The notes beneath the pieces were generated by a model, which was given only the letters and a program-made list of their open reading frames with translations, made no database searches and was not told the origin of the DNA. A stretch of DNA of 64,000 nt, taken from assembly GCF_000518265.1 (NCBI RefSeq), contig NZ_JADG01000009.1, forward strand, positions 310,001-374,000, read 5' to 3'. How positions within the stretch are numbered: position 1 is the first letter of the stretch; every line of letters begins with the position of its first letter. This document shows, one piece after another, positions 32,722-40,628 of this stretch. The position numbers and the translations under genes are program-made. Origin of the DNA: Actinomadura oligospora ATCC 43269. GTDB lineage: Bacteria > Actinomycetota > Actinomycetes > Streptosporangiales > Streptosporangiaceae.

Positions 32722-33222
32722 ATGACCTCCGTCCTGGCGTCCTCGCTGGCACGCCATTCCTTCCTGCGGGATCTGCGGACACCGCATCTCCAGCGGCTGT
32801 CGACGGCGGCCAAGGAGGTGGAGTTGCCCGAACGGCACCGCTTCTTCGACGAGGGCGGGCACGCCGACCGGTTCTGGCTGATCGAGACCGGCCGGGTCGG
32901 GCTGGACGTGCACATCCCGGGTCGCGGACTGGTCGTCATCGAGACGTTCGGGCGCGACACGGTGCTGGGCTGGTCCTGGCTGTTCCCGCCCTTCCAGTGG
33001 CGGTTCGGAGCCCGCGCCCTCGAGCCGGTGCGCGCGGTGGAGTTCGACGGCAGGCTCGTCCGGACGCTGTGCGCGGCCGATCCCGAACTGGGACACGAGC
33101 TGACCCGCCGGTTCGCCGAGGTGATGCTCGACCGGCTCCAGGCCACCCGGCTGCGGCTCCTGGACGTGTACACCCACCCGGGGCAGGTCCGTCCCGGCGA
33201 GACCCTGTGGCCGGACGTCTGA
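32722..33222 (+). CDS. Stand-alone cyclic-nucleotide-binding (Crp-like) domain protein
   Basis: 166 residues from an ATG with GAGGAG upstream. It is only the cNMP-binding beta-barrel (HRFFDEGGHADRFWLIETGR, VGLDVHIPGRGLVVIETFG) and the following long helix (RRFAEVMLDRLQATRLRLLD); the Crp/Fnr DNA-binding HTH is absent. The stretch VLGWSWLFPPFQW is seen in the single-domain cNMP proteins that go with DevR islands. It may bind cAMP/cGMP or another ligand and work through a partner protein. Its position beside devR and a DevR-like box supports membership in the regulon. Confidence 0.85.
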   Translation: MTSVLASSLARHSFLRDLRTPHLQRLSTAAKEVELPERHRFFDEGGHADRFWLIETGRVGLDVHIPGRGLVVIETFGRDTVLGWSWLFPPFQWRFGARALEPVRAVEFDGRLVRTLCAADPELGHELTRRFAEVMLDRLQATRLRLLDVYTHPGQVRPGETLWPDV

Positions 33223-33338
33223 CCCGCGACGCGGCCGAACCTGCGACCCAAGATCACTGATCCTCGCGAGTTCTGGACGTCCGGCGCCCCGGCGGTCGAG
33301 ACTTGCCCGGACGGTCCGTCCGGTGAGCGAGGAGAAGC

Positions 33339-34511
33339 ATGGAGCAGAGTCCGGTGCCCAGGCCGGGTCCCCCTCCGGCCGAGGAGGCTCCGCCCGCCGG
33401 GCCGCCGGTCGGGGAGCTGCTGGCCGCCGTCCCGCCCGCCGGACGCGCCGTGGCGCTGGTCGAGTACCTGAAGCCGCGGACGTCCGGCGACTCGCTCTCC
33501 TGGATCGCCGATCTCGCGCGGATCGCCGAGGACGAGGGCTTCGACCTGCCGCAGATCCGGCGGGCGTCCACCGACCTGGCCTGGCTCGCCCGGCTCGCCG
33601 AGCAGCGCTACCCGGACGACCGCGAGTGGAGCATCGCCCGCGGCCTCGCCGGGACGCGGACGCGGAGGCTCGTCCTGGCCTACGTCCACGGGCAGCGGCT
33701 GCGCTTCGACTACCGCTTCGGGGAACTGCGGACGCGCTGCGACCAGTGGCTCGGCGAGTTCCACGACGACGCCCTCGTCCTCGGCCTCGCCGCCTTCGCC
33801 GGGCTCGGCTCCCGGGCGCCGAACGGGCTCGACCTCTACCGGCGGGCCGTCGAGGCGCCGGACGCCGACGACAAGAGCCGCAACCTCGCCCTGACGGCCA
33901 TCTGGTTCGCCGACCATCTCGACGGCTCCGCCGAGATGCTGCTCGGCCTCTCGGAGACGATGATGGCGCGCGGGGAGGGCAACCCGAACGTGCACTACCG
34001 GCGGGCGTCCGCCCTGCGGCGGCTCGGACGCTTCGACGAGGCGCTCGTCGAGATCGACCTCGCGATCGACCTGTTCGGCGTCGGCAACATGCTGGTGCAC
34101 GAGCAGTACGCGCAGGAACGCCGCGCGATCGTGGACGCGCGCGACATGCGCCGCCAGGCCGAGGGCGTCCGGGACGTCCTGAGCACGGAGCTGGCCGCGC
34201 GCGTCGACGAGCGGATCGGGGAGGCGACCTCGGCCATGGAGGAGCGCGTCGAGGACGCCTCCCGGCAGCTCGCGCAGCGGGTCGCGGTCGCCCAGGAGCT
34301 GGTCTCCGAGGGCCTGCTGAAGATGGTCGAGGTCCTCGGCCTGTTCGTCACCCTGCTCGGTTTCCTCATCGGCTCCGGCACAGTGATCATCAAGGCCAGG
34401 ACGTTCCAGGAGCGCTCGATCACGATGGGCATCGTCGTCCTCGGCGCGATCGTCTTCTTCGCCCTGCTCCGCCAGATCGTCGGCACCCGCCGCAACCGCC
34501 ACCGCCCCTGA
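33339..34511 (+). CDS. Hypothetical TPR-like protein with coiled coil and two C-terminal membrane helices
   Basis: 390 residues. Residues 1-30 are Pro-rich. Residues ~35-270 are helical, with a TPR-like pair around HYRRASALRRLGRFDEALVE. Residues ~270-330 look like a coiled coil (heptads in RVDERIGEATSAMEERVEDA). Two hydrophobic helices follow (VEVLGLFVTLLGFLIGSGTV and MGIVVLGAIVFFALLRQIVG), then a basic tail, so the helical bulk should be in the cytoplasm. No known enzyme motif. It follows the cNMP-binding gene by 116 bp on the same strand, but no DevR-like box precedes it. Function unknown. Confidence 0.75.
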   Translation: MEQSPVPRPGPPPAEEAPPAGPPVGELLAAVPPAGRAVALVEYLKPRTSGDSLSWIADLARIAEDEGFDLPQIRRASTDLAWLARLAEQRYPDDREWSIARGLAGTRTRRLVLAYVHGQRLRFDYRFGELRTRCDQWLGEFHDDALVLGLAAFAGLGSRAPNGLDLYRRAVEAPDADDKSRNLALTAIWFADHLDGSAEMLLGLSETMMARGEGNPNVHYRRASALRRLGRFDEALVEIDLAIDLFGVGNMLVHEQYAQERRAIVDARDMRRQAEGVRDVLSTELAARVDERIGEATSAMEERVEDASRQLAQRVAVAQELVSEGLLKMVEVLGLFVTLLGFLIGSGTVIIKARTFQERSITMGIVVLGAIVFFALLRQIVGTRRNRHRP

Positions 34512-34577
34512 CCCGGACCAACCCGCGACCACGACCAAGACGGCCCGACGGACGGCGGGCCTTCCTATCCTGTCCGT

Positions 34578-35438
34578 GTGGAGTTTCGGCAGCTCAGGTA
34601 TTTCTGTGCGGTGGCGGAGGAGGGCAACCTCACGCACGCCGCCGAGGCGCTGGGCCTGCGGTCCCCGTCGTTGAGCCAGCAGATCCGGGCGCTGGAGGAG
34701 GACCTGGGGACGCGGCTGTTCGAGCGATCGGCGACCGGCATGACGTTGACCGCGTCCGGGGAGGCGCTGCTGCCCGAGGCCCGGGCGGCGTTGGCGGACG
34801 TGGAACGCGCCCGGCGCGCGGTGGAGCGGGCGGACTCGGCCGTGCGGGTCCACACCGTCGGGCTCCCGGCCGGAGTTCCCGCCTCGCTGCCCGTCCGGGT
34901 GAGGGCGGCGGCCCGCGCGCTGGGCGCCGAGGTGGCCTTCGAGGATGTGGCCACGGACCGGCAACTGCCGCGCCTGCGACACGGGGATCTGGACCTCGGC
35001 GTGCTGACGATGCCCGTCGAGCAGATCACCGGGCTGGAGACGCGGATCGTCCACCGCGAACCGCTCGGCATGCTGATGGCCGAGGGCCACGGGCTGGCCG
35101 CGAACGACCGGATCGACTGGGAGGAGTTGCACGACCAGCAACTGCTGTGGTTTCCCCGGGAACGCGCGCCCGGATATCACGACGCTCTGCTGGCGGCCTG
35201 CCACGCCGCCGGATGGCGTCCCCGCCTGCGGATCTCCACCGCACGACGCGCGATCACCCATGCGGAGCTCACTACCGGCGAGCCGGTGGTGGCGCTGCGC
35301 CCGGCGTACGCGGCCGAGCCCGGCCTGGTCTGGCGACCGCTTCGCGCCGAGGCTCCGACGATGGAGTTCGCGGTGGCCTGGATGCGTGACACGCCTCACC
35401 CGCTGCTGCCGCTACTCGCCCGCGACCTGGGACGTTAG
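34578..35438 (+). CDS. LysR-family transcriptional regulator
   Basis: 286 residues from a GTG start. HTH in LTHAAEALGLRSPSLSQQIR, recognition helix followed by the wing GTRLFERSATGMTLTASG, then a substrate-binding domain (about 90-286) with LGMLMAEGHGLAANDRID. The gene stands in a plus-strand run without a divergent partner; YciI-like and sulfotransferase-like genes follow. The target is unknown. A weak 6-bp hairpin (34543-34562) lies just before it, within its leader. Confidence 0.9.
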   Translation: MEFRQLRYFCAVAEEGNLTHAAEALGLRSPSLSQQIRALEEDLGTRLFERSATGMTLTASGEALLPEARAALADVERARRAVERADSAVRVHTVGLPAGVPASLPVRVRAAARALGAEVAFEDVATDRQLPRLRHGDLDLGVLTMPVEQITGLETRIVHREPLGMLMAEGHGLAANDRIDWEELHDQQLLWFPRERAPGYHDALLAACHAAGWRPRLRISTARRAITHAELTTGEPVVALRPAYAAEPGLVWRPLRAEAPTMEFAVAWMRDTPHPLLPLLARDLGR

Positions 35439-35507
35439 GCACCGCCTACCCCGCCTCAGGCACCGCCTCGTGGACCCCGTCGACCACCTGGCCGTTCACT
35501 GTCGGAC

Positions 35508-35786
35508 ATGTTCATTCTGCTGCTGCACTACGAGCCCGGCGCGTTGGAGAAGATCGACACGATGCTGGACGAGCACTACGCCTACGTCGACCGGCACATG
35601 GCCGACGGCACCTTCGTGCTCACCGGACGACGCGTCCCGCGGACCGGTGGCGCGATCCTGGCCACCGGCACCGACCGGGCCCGGATCGAGCGGATCGTCG
35701 CCGAGGACCCGTTCCAGAAGTCCGGCGCCGCCCGTTACGAGATCATCCAGGTCGACCCCACCCGCTCGGTCCTGCCCGCCTTCTGA
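35508..35786 (+). CDS. YciI-family protein
   Basis: 92 residues, one ferredoxin-like alpha/beta domain. MFILLLHYEPGALEKIDTML, HMADGTFVLTGRRVPRTGGA and EDPFQKSGAARYEIIQVDPT match the YciI/YCII fold, which has a conserved His-Asp pair. YciI proteins are thought to be small hydrolases or dehalogenase/epoxide-type helpers with unknown substrates. Cytoplasmic. 69 bp after the LysR gene on the same strand. Confidence 0.85.
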   Translation: MFILLLHYEPGALEKIDTMLDEHYAYVDRHMADGTFVLTGRRVPRTGGAILATGTDRARIERIVAEDPFQKSGAARYEIIQVDPTRSVLPAF

Positions 35787-35976
35787 CCCGCCCGTCCCCT
35801 CGAAGTGCGCGACCGGTGGGAACCGGGAACCTTCTCGATCCTCACCGGCCGAGCGCACGGCGCGCTGACACCCGCGGCGTCGGGCGGTGACAGTCCGGTT
35901 TTCCCCGACCCGGTCGCCGCGACCGCGCGGATACTGTGAGCAACAATTCATCATCCGTCTGTGATTGGTGGTCTCC

Positions 35977-36615
35977 ATGCAGGTCATCGGGGCGGGATTC
36001 GGGCGCACCGGCACCGCATCCCTCACGGTCGCGCTGGAGGAGCTGGGCTTCGATCCCTGCTTTCACATGCGCAAGGTGTTCGGCGATCCGGCCCAGGCCG
36101 ACGCGTGGCAGCGGGCGAGCCGGGGCGAGGCGGTCGACCTTCCGGCGTTGCTCGAGGGCTACCGGGCGAGCGTGGGATGGCCGGGAAGCCACTTCTGGCG
36201 CCAGCTCGTCGACCACTTCCCGCAGGCCAAGGTCGTGCTGACGATGCGCGATCCCCAGAGCTGGTACGAGAGCGCGCGGCACACCATCTTCGACAGCGAG
36301 ATGGGGCCCACGTCCGGCGCGGACGATCCGCGTCTGGCGGCCATGCTGCGCCTGGCGCAGGAGCTGGTCATCGACGGGGTGTTCGGCGGGCGGATGGACG
36401 ATCCCGCGCATGCCATCGAGGTCTTCGAACGGCATTACGCCGACGTGCGCGCCCACGTTCCGGCCGACCGGCTGCTGGAGTTCGACGTCGCCCAGGGGTG
36501 GGAACCGCTGTGCGCCTTCCTGGACGTTCCCGTCCCCCAGGCCCCCTTCCCCCACCGCAACGATCGCCGGCAGTTCGAGGCGTTCATGCGGGCCGGACGC
36601 TCGAAGCGGCGCTGA
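35977..36615 (+). CDS. Sulfotransferase-family protein (P-loop)
   Basis: 212 residues. The start MQVIGAGFGRTGTASLTVAL contains the 5'-phosphosulfate loop of the family (GxGRTGTxSL), and VVLTMRDPQSWYESAR contains the 3'-phosphate-binding Arg/Ser region. This is the short actinomycete/animal subfamily with FDVAQGWEPLCAFLDVPVP near the C-terminus. It may move a sulfo group from PAPS to an alcohol or amine, though several members are unproven. ATG at 35977 begins directly at the conserved strand. No PAPS synthesis genes adjoin. Confidence 0.83.
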   Translation: MQVIGAGFGRTGTASLTVALEELGFDPCFHMRKVFGDPAQADAWQRASRGEAVDLPALLEGYRASVGWPGSHFWRQLVDHFPQAKVVLTMRDPQSWYESARHTIFDSEMGPTSGADDPRLAAMLRLAQELVIDGVFGGRMDDPAHAIEVFERHYADVRAHVPADRLLEFDVAQGWEPLCAFLDVPVPQAPFPHRNDRRQFEAFMRAGRSKRR

Positions 36616-36747
36616 GGCAGGCGGCGCCGCGGCGAGCGGCGTTCACAAACGACGCCCCGCGTCCGATGCCGCACGTCCGATGCCGCACCGCCCTCCGCTC
36701 GCCGCGCCGTGGGGCCCGCCTGATCCGCTTCCCGGGCGGGAACCCGT

Positions 36748-37275
36748 TCAGCCCGGAACGGGCATGATCCTGAGGGGGGTGAGCTGCTGGGTGTCGTAGG
36801 CCTCGCGCAGTCTCGTGATGGCCTGCTCGGGCGCGTCAGGATTGGCGGCGAGGATCTCCGCCACGGCTTTGAGGTACTGCTCATGGGACGGCGGCGGGCT
36901 GGCGGTCTGCAGAACGCGCGTGGGGGCGCCGGTGGGGTTGCGGAAGGCGTGGGGGCAGCCGGGTGGGATGAACATGAAACTTCCGGCGCCGGCCCTGACC
37001 GGGCGCTGTCCGTCGGCCGACTCCCACCGGGTCCAGTCCAGGCCGGCGCGCTCGGTGGGCTCGAAGGCGAAGACGTCCAGTTCGCCGTCCAGGATGTAGA
37101 AGCACTCCTCGAGTTCCTGGTGGGTGTGGGCGCCGACGTCGAAGCCCGGCGCCACCACGGTCTCGAACACCGAGGTATGCCGGGAACGGGCGCCGGTGAC
37201 CTTGAAGGTCACCTGAAGGGCGGGGGCACTGGCGGTCTCGCCCCCACCGGGCGGAACGATCAAACCGGTGATCAC
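36748..37275 (-). CDS. Cupin-domain protein, coupled to the type III PKS
   Basis: 175 residues from a GTG (GAGGAG upstream) that overlaps the PKS stop by 4 nt. Cupin motif 1 is GAHTHQELEECFYILDGEL (His, His, Glu ligands) and motif 2 FIPPGCPHAFRN (His). It should bind a divalent metal. In known RppA-type loci a cupin (MomA) acts as a quinone-forming monooxygenase on THN or flaviolin, so oxidation of the PKS product is the natural guess. Translational coupling supports joint work. About 60 C-terminal residues are helical and extra to the barrel. Confidence 0.85.
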   Translation of the reverse strand: MITGLIVPPGGGETASAPALQVTFKVTGARSRHTSVFETVVAPGFDVGAHTHQELEECFYILDGELDVFAFEPTERAGLDWTRWESADGQRPVRAGAGSFMFIPPGCPHAFRNPTGAPTRVLQTASPPPSHEQYLKAVAEILAANPDAPEQAITRLREAYDTQQLTPLRIMPVPG

Positions 37276-38363
37276 AGTGGCTCCTCGAGTCGTGGCCGCC
37301 CGGCGGGCCGGGTCCGGTCGGTCCAGGTGCCCATCGCCATCTCGGCGGTGATGCCGGGGCCGAAGCCCGCGATCATGCCGCTTCCCCCGTCGGGGACGCC
37401 GCCCGCGTCGAACAGGCGGCGCAGTGCGTCCAGGACCACCGCGCTGGCGATGTTGCCGTGTTCGGTGAGCGTGGCGCGGCTGTGCCGGAACGCCTGGGCG
37501 GGGACGCCCAGGAACCGGCTGAGGTCGTCCAGGATCCGGGGACCGCCCGCGTGGATGATGTAGAAGTCCAGCCCGGAGGGATCCTGGTGATGGTCCTTGG
37601 CGAGCTCCTGCAGGACGGGCGCCAGGGGCTCCATCGTGCGCGGGACGCGCCTGTCCAGCTGGAAGTGGAAGCCGGTGGAGCGGACCGCGTAGGAGATCCA
37701 GTCCTCGGTGTCCGGGATCAGGTAGGAGGCTCCGCCGTCCAGCCGGATCCCCGTCGCCTGGTCGTCGCCGCGCACCACGACCGCGGCCACGGCGTCCCCG
37801 AACAGCCCGTTGGACAGGAGCTGCCCGACGCCGAGGTCGGTGGGCTGGTAGCACAGGGAGCAGAACTCGCACGCGAGCACCAGCGCGTTGGCCCCCTGGT
37901 GGGCGGTGCAGAAGTCGTGGGCGCGGTTGATGGCCGCGCCCCCGCCGGCGCAGCCGAGCTGCGCGATGGGCAGCTGACGGGTCTGGGGACGGAACCCCAG
38001 CGTGTTGATCATCCACGCGGTCAGCGAGGGCATGCCGAACCCGGTGCAGGACACGAAGACGATCAGGTCGATGTCCTCGGCCTCGAGCCCGGCGTGGACC
38101 AGCGCGGACGCCACGACCGCGGGGATCCGGCGCTTGGCCTCGGCGGTGAACACCCGGTTGCGCGCCTCGAAGCCGGGATGGCGGAGCGTCCGCCCGATCG
38201 GCTGGACCAGGTGCCGGGTCCGCACCCCGGTGCTGGTGATCAGCCGCAGCACCAGCCCCAGGTCGGGGTGGCCGGCATGGAGGCGGCGGGCGATCGCCAG
38301 AGTGTCGTCCAGGGTGATGACGTGTTCGGGAACGTGGACGGTCGGCTTGCAGAGCAGTGCCAT
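37272..38363 (-). CDS. rppA: Type III polyketide synthase, RppA-like (THN synthase)
   Basis: 363 residues. The triad is Cys138 (QLGCAGGGAAINRAHDF), His271 (YIIHAGGPRIL) and Asn304 (EHGNIASAVVLDAL), at practically the same numbers as in Streptomyces RppA (138/270/303). Cys106 (VSCTGFGMPS) and CEFCSLCYQPTDLGVGQL also match RppA. It should use malonyl-CoA as starter and extender to make 1,3,6,8-tetrahydroxynaphthalene, which oxidises to flaviolin; the final product depends on partners such as the cupin. ATG at 38363 follows GGTGAG. An inverted repeat (38391-38405) lies 28 bp upstream. Confidence 0.9.
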   Translation of the reverse strand: MALLCKPTVHVPEHVITLDDTLAIARRLHAGHPDLGLVLRLITSTGVRTRHLVQPIGRTLRHPGFEARNRVFTAEAKRRIPAVVASALVHAGLEAEDIDLIVFVSCTGFGMPSLTAWMINTLGFRPQTRQLPIAQLGCAGGGAAINRAHDFCTAHQGANALVLACEFCSLCYQPTDLGVGQLLSNGLFGDAVAAVVVRGDDQATGIRLDGGASYLIPDTEDWISYAVRSTGFHFQLDRRVPRTMEPLAPVLQELAKDHHQDPSGLDFYIIHAGGPRILDDLSRFLGVPAQAFRHSRATLTEHGNIASAVVLDALRRLFDAGGVPDGGSGMIAGFGPGITAEMAMGTWTDRTRPAGRPRLEEPL

Positions 38364-38390
38364 CTCACCAGCCGTTCTCCGGACCCCGAC

Positions 38391-38405
38391 GTAACACACC
38401 GTTAC
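38391..38405. promoter_or_regulatory. Inverted repeat upstream of the type III PKS, candidate operator
   Basis: GTAAC-ACACC-GTTAC, a perfect 5-bp-arm inverted repeat with 5-nt spacer, 28 bp before the PKS start and followed (38406-38425) by a short AT-rich stretch that could hold the -10/-35 region. It may be the site of a TetR- or MarR-type repressor; none is encoded next to it. Confidence 0.4.
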
Positions 38406-38507
38406 TCCATGATGAATTTAGAAGCGGACGGTGACCGAACGCCACAGGTTGGACCGGCTCTGGCGAACCGGTAAGCCGGGTCTGGCTCCACCGGGGCTCG
38501 GGAGTGG

Positions 38508-39227
38508 TCAGCGATAGTCGGGGTTGTCGAAGTCGAAGCGGCAGCCCGCCTCCCATTCCGAGCGCTGGTTGCCGTGCGCCGGGATGCCGCCCGCGTCCTT
38601 GAGCATCCGCGCGAGGTGCAGGAGGTTCCAGGTCATGAACGTGGTGTTGCGGTTGGTGAAGTCGTTCTCCGGGCCTCCCGAGCCGGCGTCGAGGTACGAG
38701 GGGCCCGGCCCCGCCGCGCCGATCCACCCGGCGTCGGCCTGCGGCGGGATCGTGTACCCCAGGTGCTGCAGGCTGTAGAGGACGTTCATCGCGCAGTGCT
38801 TGACCCCGTCCTCGTTCCCCGTGATCAGGCAGCCGCCGACCCGGCCGTAGTAGGCGTACTGGCCCTTCTCGTTGAGGATTCCCGAGTTGCCGTACAGGCG
38901 CTCGATGACCTTCTTCATCACCGAGCTGTTGTCGCCCAGCCAGATCGGCCCGCACAGCACGAGGATGTCGGCGGCCATGACCCGGGCCTGGAGGTCCGGC
39001 CACTCGTCGACGGCCCAGCCGTGTTCGGTCATGTCGGGCCAGACACCGGTCGCGATGTCGTGGTCCACCACCCGCACCTGCTCCACGTGGACGCCCTGCT
39101 TGCGCATGATGTGGACGCTGCGGTCGATCAGCCCCTGGGTGTTGCTGGTCTCCGGCGAGCGTTTGAGCGTGCAGTTGACGAACATCGCGCGCAGGTCGTC
39201 GTGGCTCCGAAGGGCCGAGTCGGTCAT
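38508..39227 (-). CDS. Flavodoxin-like/NADPH-dependent FMN reductase-family protein
   Basis: 239 residues. The flavodoxin-like fold is seen in LRAMFVNCTLKRSPETSNTQ (phosphate loop with Ser/Thr), ADILVLCGPIWLGDNSSVMK (the second FMN loop) and YAYYGRVGGCLITGNEDG. Such proteins bind FMN and reduce quinones or other flavins with NAD(P)H. Quinone reduction would suit the THN/flaviolin genes close by, but a separate role is possible. ATG 39227 is chosen because GGGGGA lies eight bases upstream; an ATG at 39236 is in frame. Its 145-bp gap from the PKS start separates the two. Confidence 0.83.
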   Translation of the reverse strand: MTDSALRSHDDLRAMFVNCTLKRSPETSNTQGLIDRSVHIMRKQGVHVEQVRVVDHDIATGVWPDMTEHGWAVDEWPDLQARVMAADILVLCGPIWLGDNSSVMKKVIERLYGNSGILNEKGQYAYYGRVGGCLITGNEDGVKHCAMNVLYSLQHLGYTIPPQADAGWIGAAGPGPSYLDAGSGGPENDFTNRNTTFMTWNLLHLARMLKDAGGIPAHGNQRSEWEAGCRFDFDNPDYR

Positions 39228-39351
39228 GGCGAGCATCCCCCGAGTGCGTGGTCCAGTGCTGCCGGTGGTGATCGTTCCCCGTGCGACCTGCGCCGAAGCC
39301 GAGGGACTCCGGACGCGCCGACGATGCCACGCCGGGTACGGGCGAATTGAT

Positions 39352-39397
39352 CGCGAAAAACCATTTGAGCAGAGCGGGGTCCGCTGCTACTTTCGCG
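39352..39397 (+). promoter_or_regulatory. Nested inverted repeats in leader of the GNAT-IF1 operon
   Basis: Outer arms CGCGAAA (39352-39358) and TTTCGCG (39391-39397) enclose a hairpin AGCA-GA-GCGG / CCGCTGCT (39368-39388, 3-nt loop, 2-nt bulge). It lies 20 bp before the perfect Shine-Dalgarno of the leader ORF. It could be an operator for this promoter or a structured RNA element. Confidence 0.4.
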
Positions 39398-39432
39398 GTG
39401 GATCGTGAAGTCGTCGCAAGGAGGTGAGACCC

Positions 39433-39486
39433 GTGAACACCTACACCCATGGGTGCTCCCTCAGCCTGTCACGGTCCCTAGGCTGA
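39433..39486 (+). CDS. Leader ORF (17 aa) with perfect Shine-Dalgarno
   Basis: AAGGAGGTGA at 39418-39427 is the full complement of the 16S rRNA 3' end and lies eight bases (counted from AGGAGG) before GTG 39433, which opens a 17-codon frame, MNTYTHGCSLSLSRSLG, ended by TGA at 39484. No other frame uses this ribosome site. The gene at 39543 starts 56 bp later with its own GGAAGGGAG. A regulatory leader peptide or a small stand-alone peptide are both possible; no homologue known to me. Confidence 0.55.
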   Translation: MNTYTHGCSLSLSRSLG

Positions 39487-39542
39487 CGTTCGGTGTCGCC
39501 GGGAGCGCCTGAGATCAAGGCACTCCTGGAAGGGAGACTCCG

Positions 39543-40334
39543 ATGAACACGAAGCCTTTCAAATCCGGCCTGAGCGAGAACGCGGTGGTCATCACCCGCG
39601 TCGCGGACGGTCAGTGGCACGCGCTGGACGACGACCTGGTGGTCGGCCGCGGGTATGCGGCGCACCGCCCCGACGGGCGTTTGTTCGTCAGCGTCGACGC
39701 CTGGCACGACACCGCGTTCGGCCGGCTCGCGGAAGCGATGCTGGCGGAACTTCCCGCGCCGCTGCACACGGTCGTCGACGAGGCCGACGCCGAGTCGACG
39801 GCGCGCTGGCGACGGGCCGGTTTCACGGTCCGGCGCCGCGAGTGGGAGTACGACGTGCCGACCGACCCCCGGGTCACGGGACTCGTGGACGTCCTGCCGC
39901 CGCCGGGCGTGACGATCGTCCCCGCGGGCCAGGCCGACGAGGGCCTGCTGCGTGCGGTGGACCGCGCCATCCGTGACGAGGTCGAGGCGACCGTCGGGTG
40001 GTCGTCGATGCCCGCGGAGGTGCTCCCCCGTCCCGACGGCGACACGATCGTCGACCCGTCGAAGTACGCGGTGGCCGCGACGCCGGACCGCTACCTGGGC
40101 CTGATCCGGGTGGTCACGGTGAGACGGCCGCGCATCGGGCTGGTCGCGGTCCGGGCGGACGAGCGGCGGCGCGGCATCGGGCGGGCGCTGCTGGCCCACG
40201 CGCTGGGCACGCTGCACCGCTCCGGTTTCGCCGTGGCCTCGGCCGAGGTCCACGAGTCCAACCAAGCGGCCTCGGCGCTGGCCGAGGGCATCGGCGTCCG
40301 GCCGGTGAGCAGCAACCTGGAGCTGGTCCGTTGA
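39543..40334 (+). CDS. GNAT-family N-acetyltransferase
   Basis: 263 residues. The GNAT core is in the C-terminal half: [20 protein letters not shown], the acetyl-CoA loop [14 protein letters not shown] (about 206-219) and [19 protein letters not shown]. The N-terminal half (1-~110) with [20 protein letters not shown] looks like a degenerate second GNAT domain, as in mycothiol-synthase-like tandem proteins. The substrate is unknown. Its TGA overlaps the TTG start of the IF-1 gene by 4 nt, so a link to the translation machinery, for example acetylation of a ribosomal or initiation protein, is worth testing. Confidence 0.83.
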   Translation: MNTKPFKSGLSENAVVITRVADGQWHALDDDLVVGRGYAAHRPDGRLFVSVDAWHDTAFGRLAEAMLAELPAPLHTVVDEADAESTARWRRAGFTVRRREWEYDVPTDPRVTGLVDVLPPPGVTIVPAGQADEGLLRAVDRAIRDEVEATVGWSSMPAEVLPRPDGDTIVDPSKYAVAATPDRYLGLIRVVTVRRPRIGLVAVRADERRRGIGRALLAHALGTLHRSGFAVASAEVHESNQAASALAEGIGVRPVSSNLELVR

Positions 40335-40555
40335 CGAAGAACAAGAACGGCATCGAAGTCGAGGGCAAGGTCGTCGAGTGCCTGCGGGCCGCCATGTTCA
40401 CCGTGGAGCTCGACAACGGCCACCGCGTGCTCGCGCACATCAGCGGGAAGGTCCGGAAGAACTACATCAAGATCCTGCTTGAGGACCGCGTGCTGGTGGA
40501 GCTGACCCCGTACGACCTGACGCGCGGCCGGATCGTGTTCCGGTACCGCAACTAG
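40331..40555 (+). CDS. infA: Translation initiation factor IF-1 paralogue
   Basis: 74 residues from a TTG overlapping the GNAT stop (TTGA). [40 protein letters not shown] and [20 protein letters not shown] give the complete IF-1 OB-fold. The housekeeping actinobacterial IF-1 normally has VVEPLPNAMF and IRMHYIRIL at these places and sits in the ribosomal-protein operon by rpmJ/rpsM; neither context is present, so this is probably a second copy. It should bind the 30S A site. A strong terminator follows. Confidence 0.88.
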   Translation: MTKNKNGIEVEGKVVECLRAAMFTVELDNGHRVLAHISGKVRKNYIKILLEDRVLVELTPYDLTRGRIVFRYRN

Positions 40556-40581
40556 CGGGGGCAGCACCCTCCCAGGTAACG

Positions 40582-40614
40582 AGCCCCGGCCACGGCGTTC
40601 CCGTGGCCGGGGCT
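40582..40614. terminator. Strong bidirectional terminator after infA paralogue
   Basis: A perfect 14-bp stem, AGCCCCGGCCACGG (40582-40595), loop CGTTC, CCGTGGCCGGGGCT (40601-40614), followed by TCGGTG. It lies between convergent stops at 40555 and 40629. Confidence 0.9.
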
Positions 40615-40628
40615 TCGGTGACGTCTTC

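Noticed and set aside
34543..34562. Hairpin GGCCCG/CGGGCC between 34511 and 34578
   Set aside because: A short 6-bp stem close to the next start; may be chance in this base composition.
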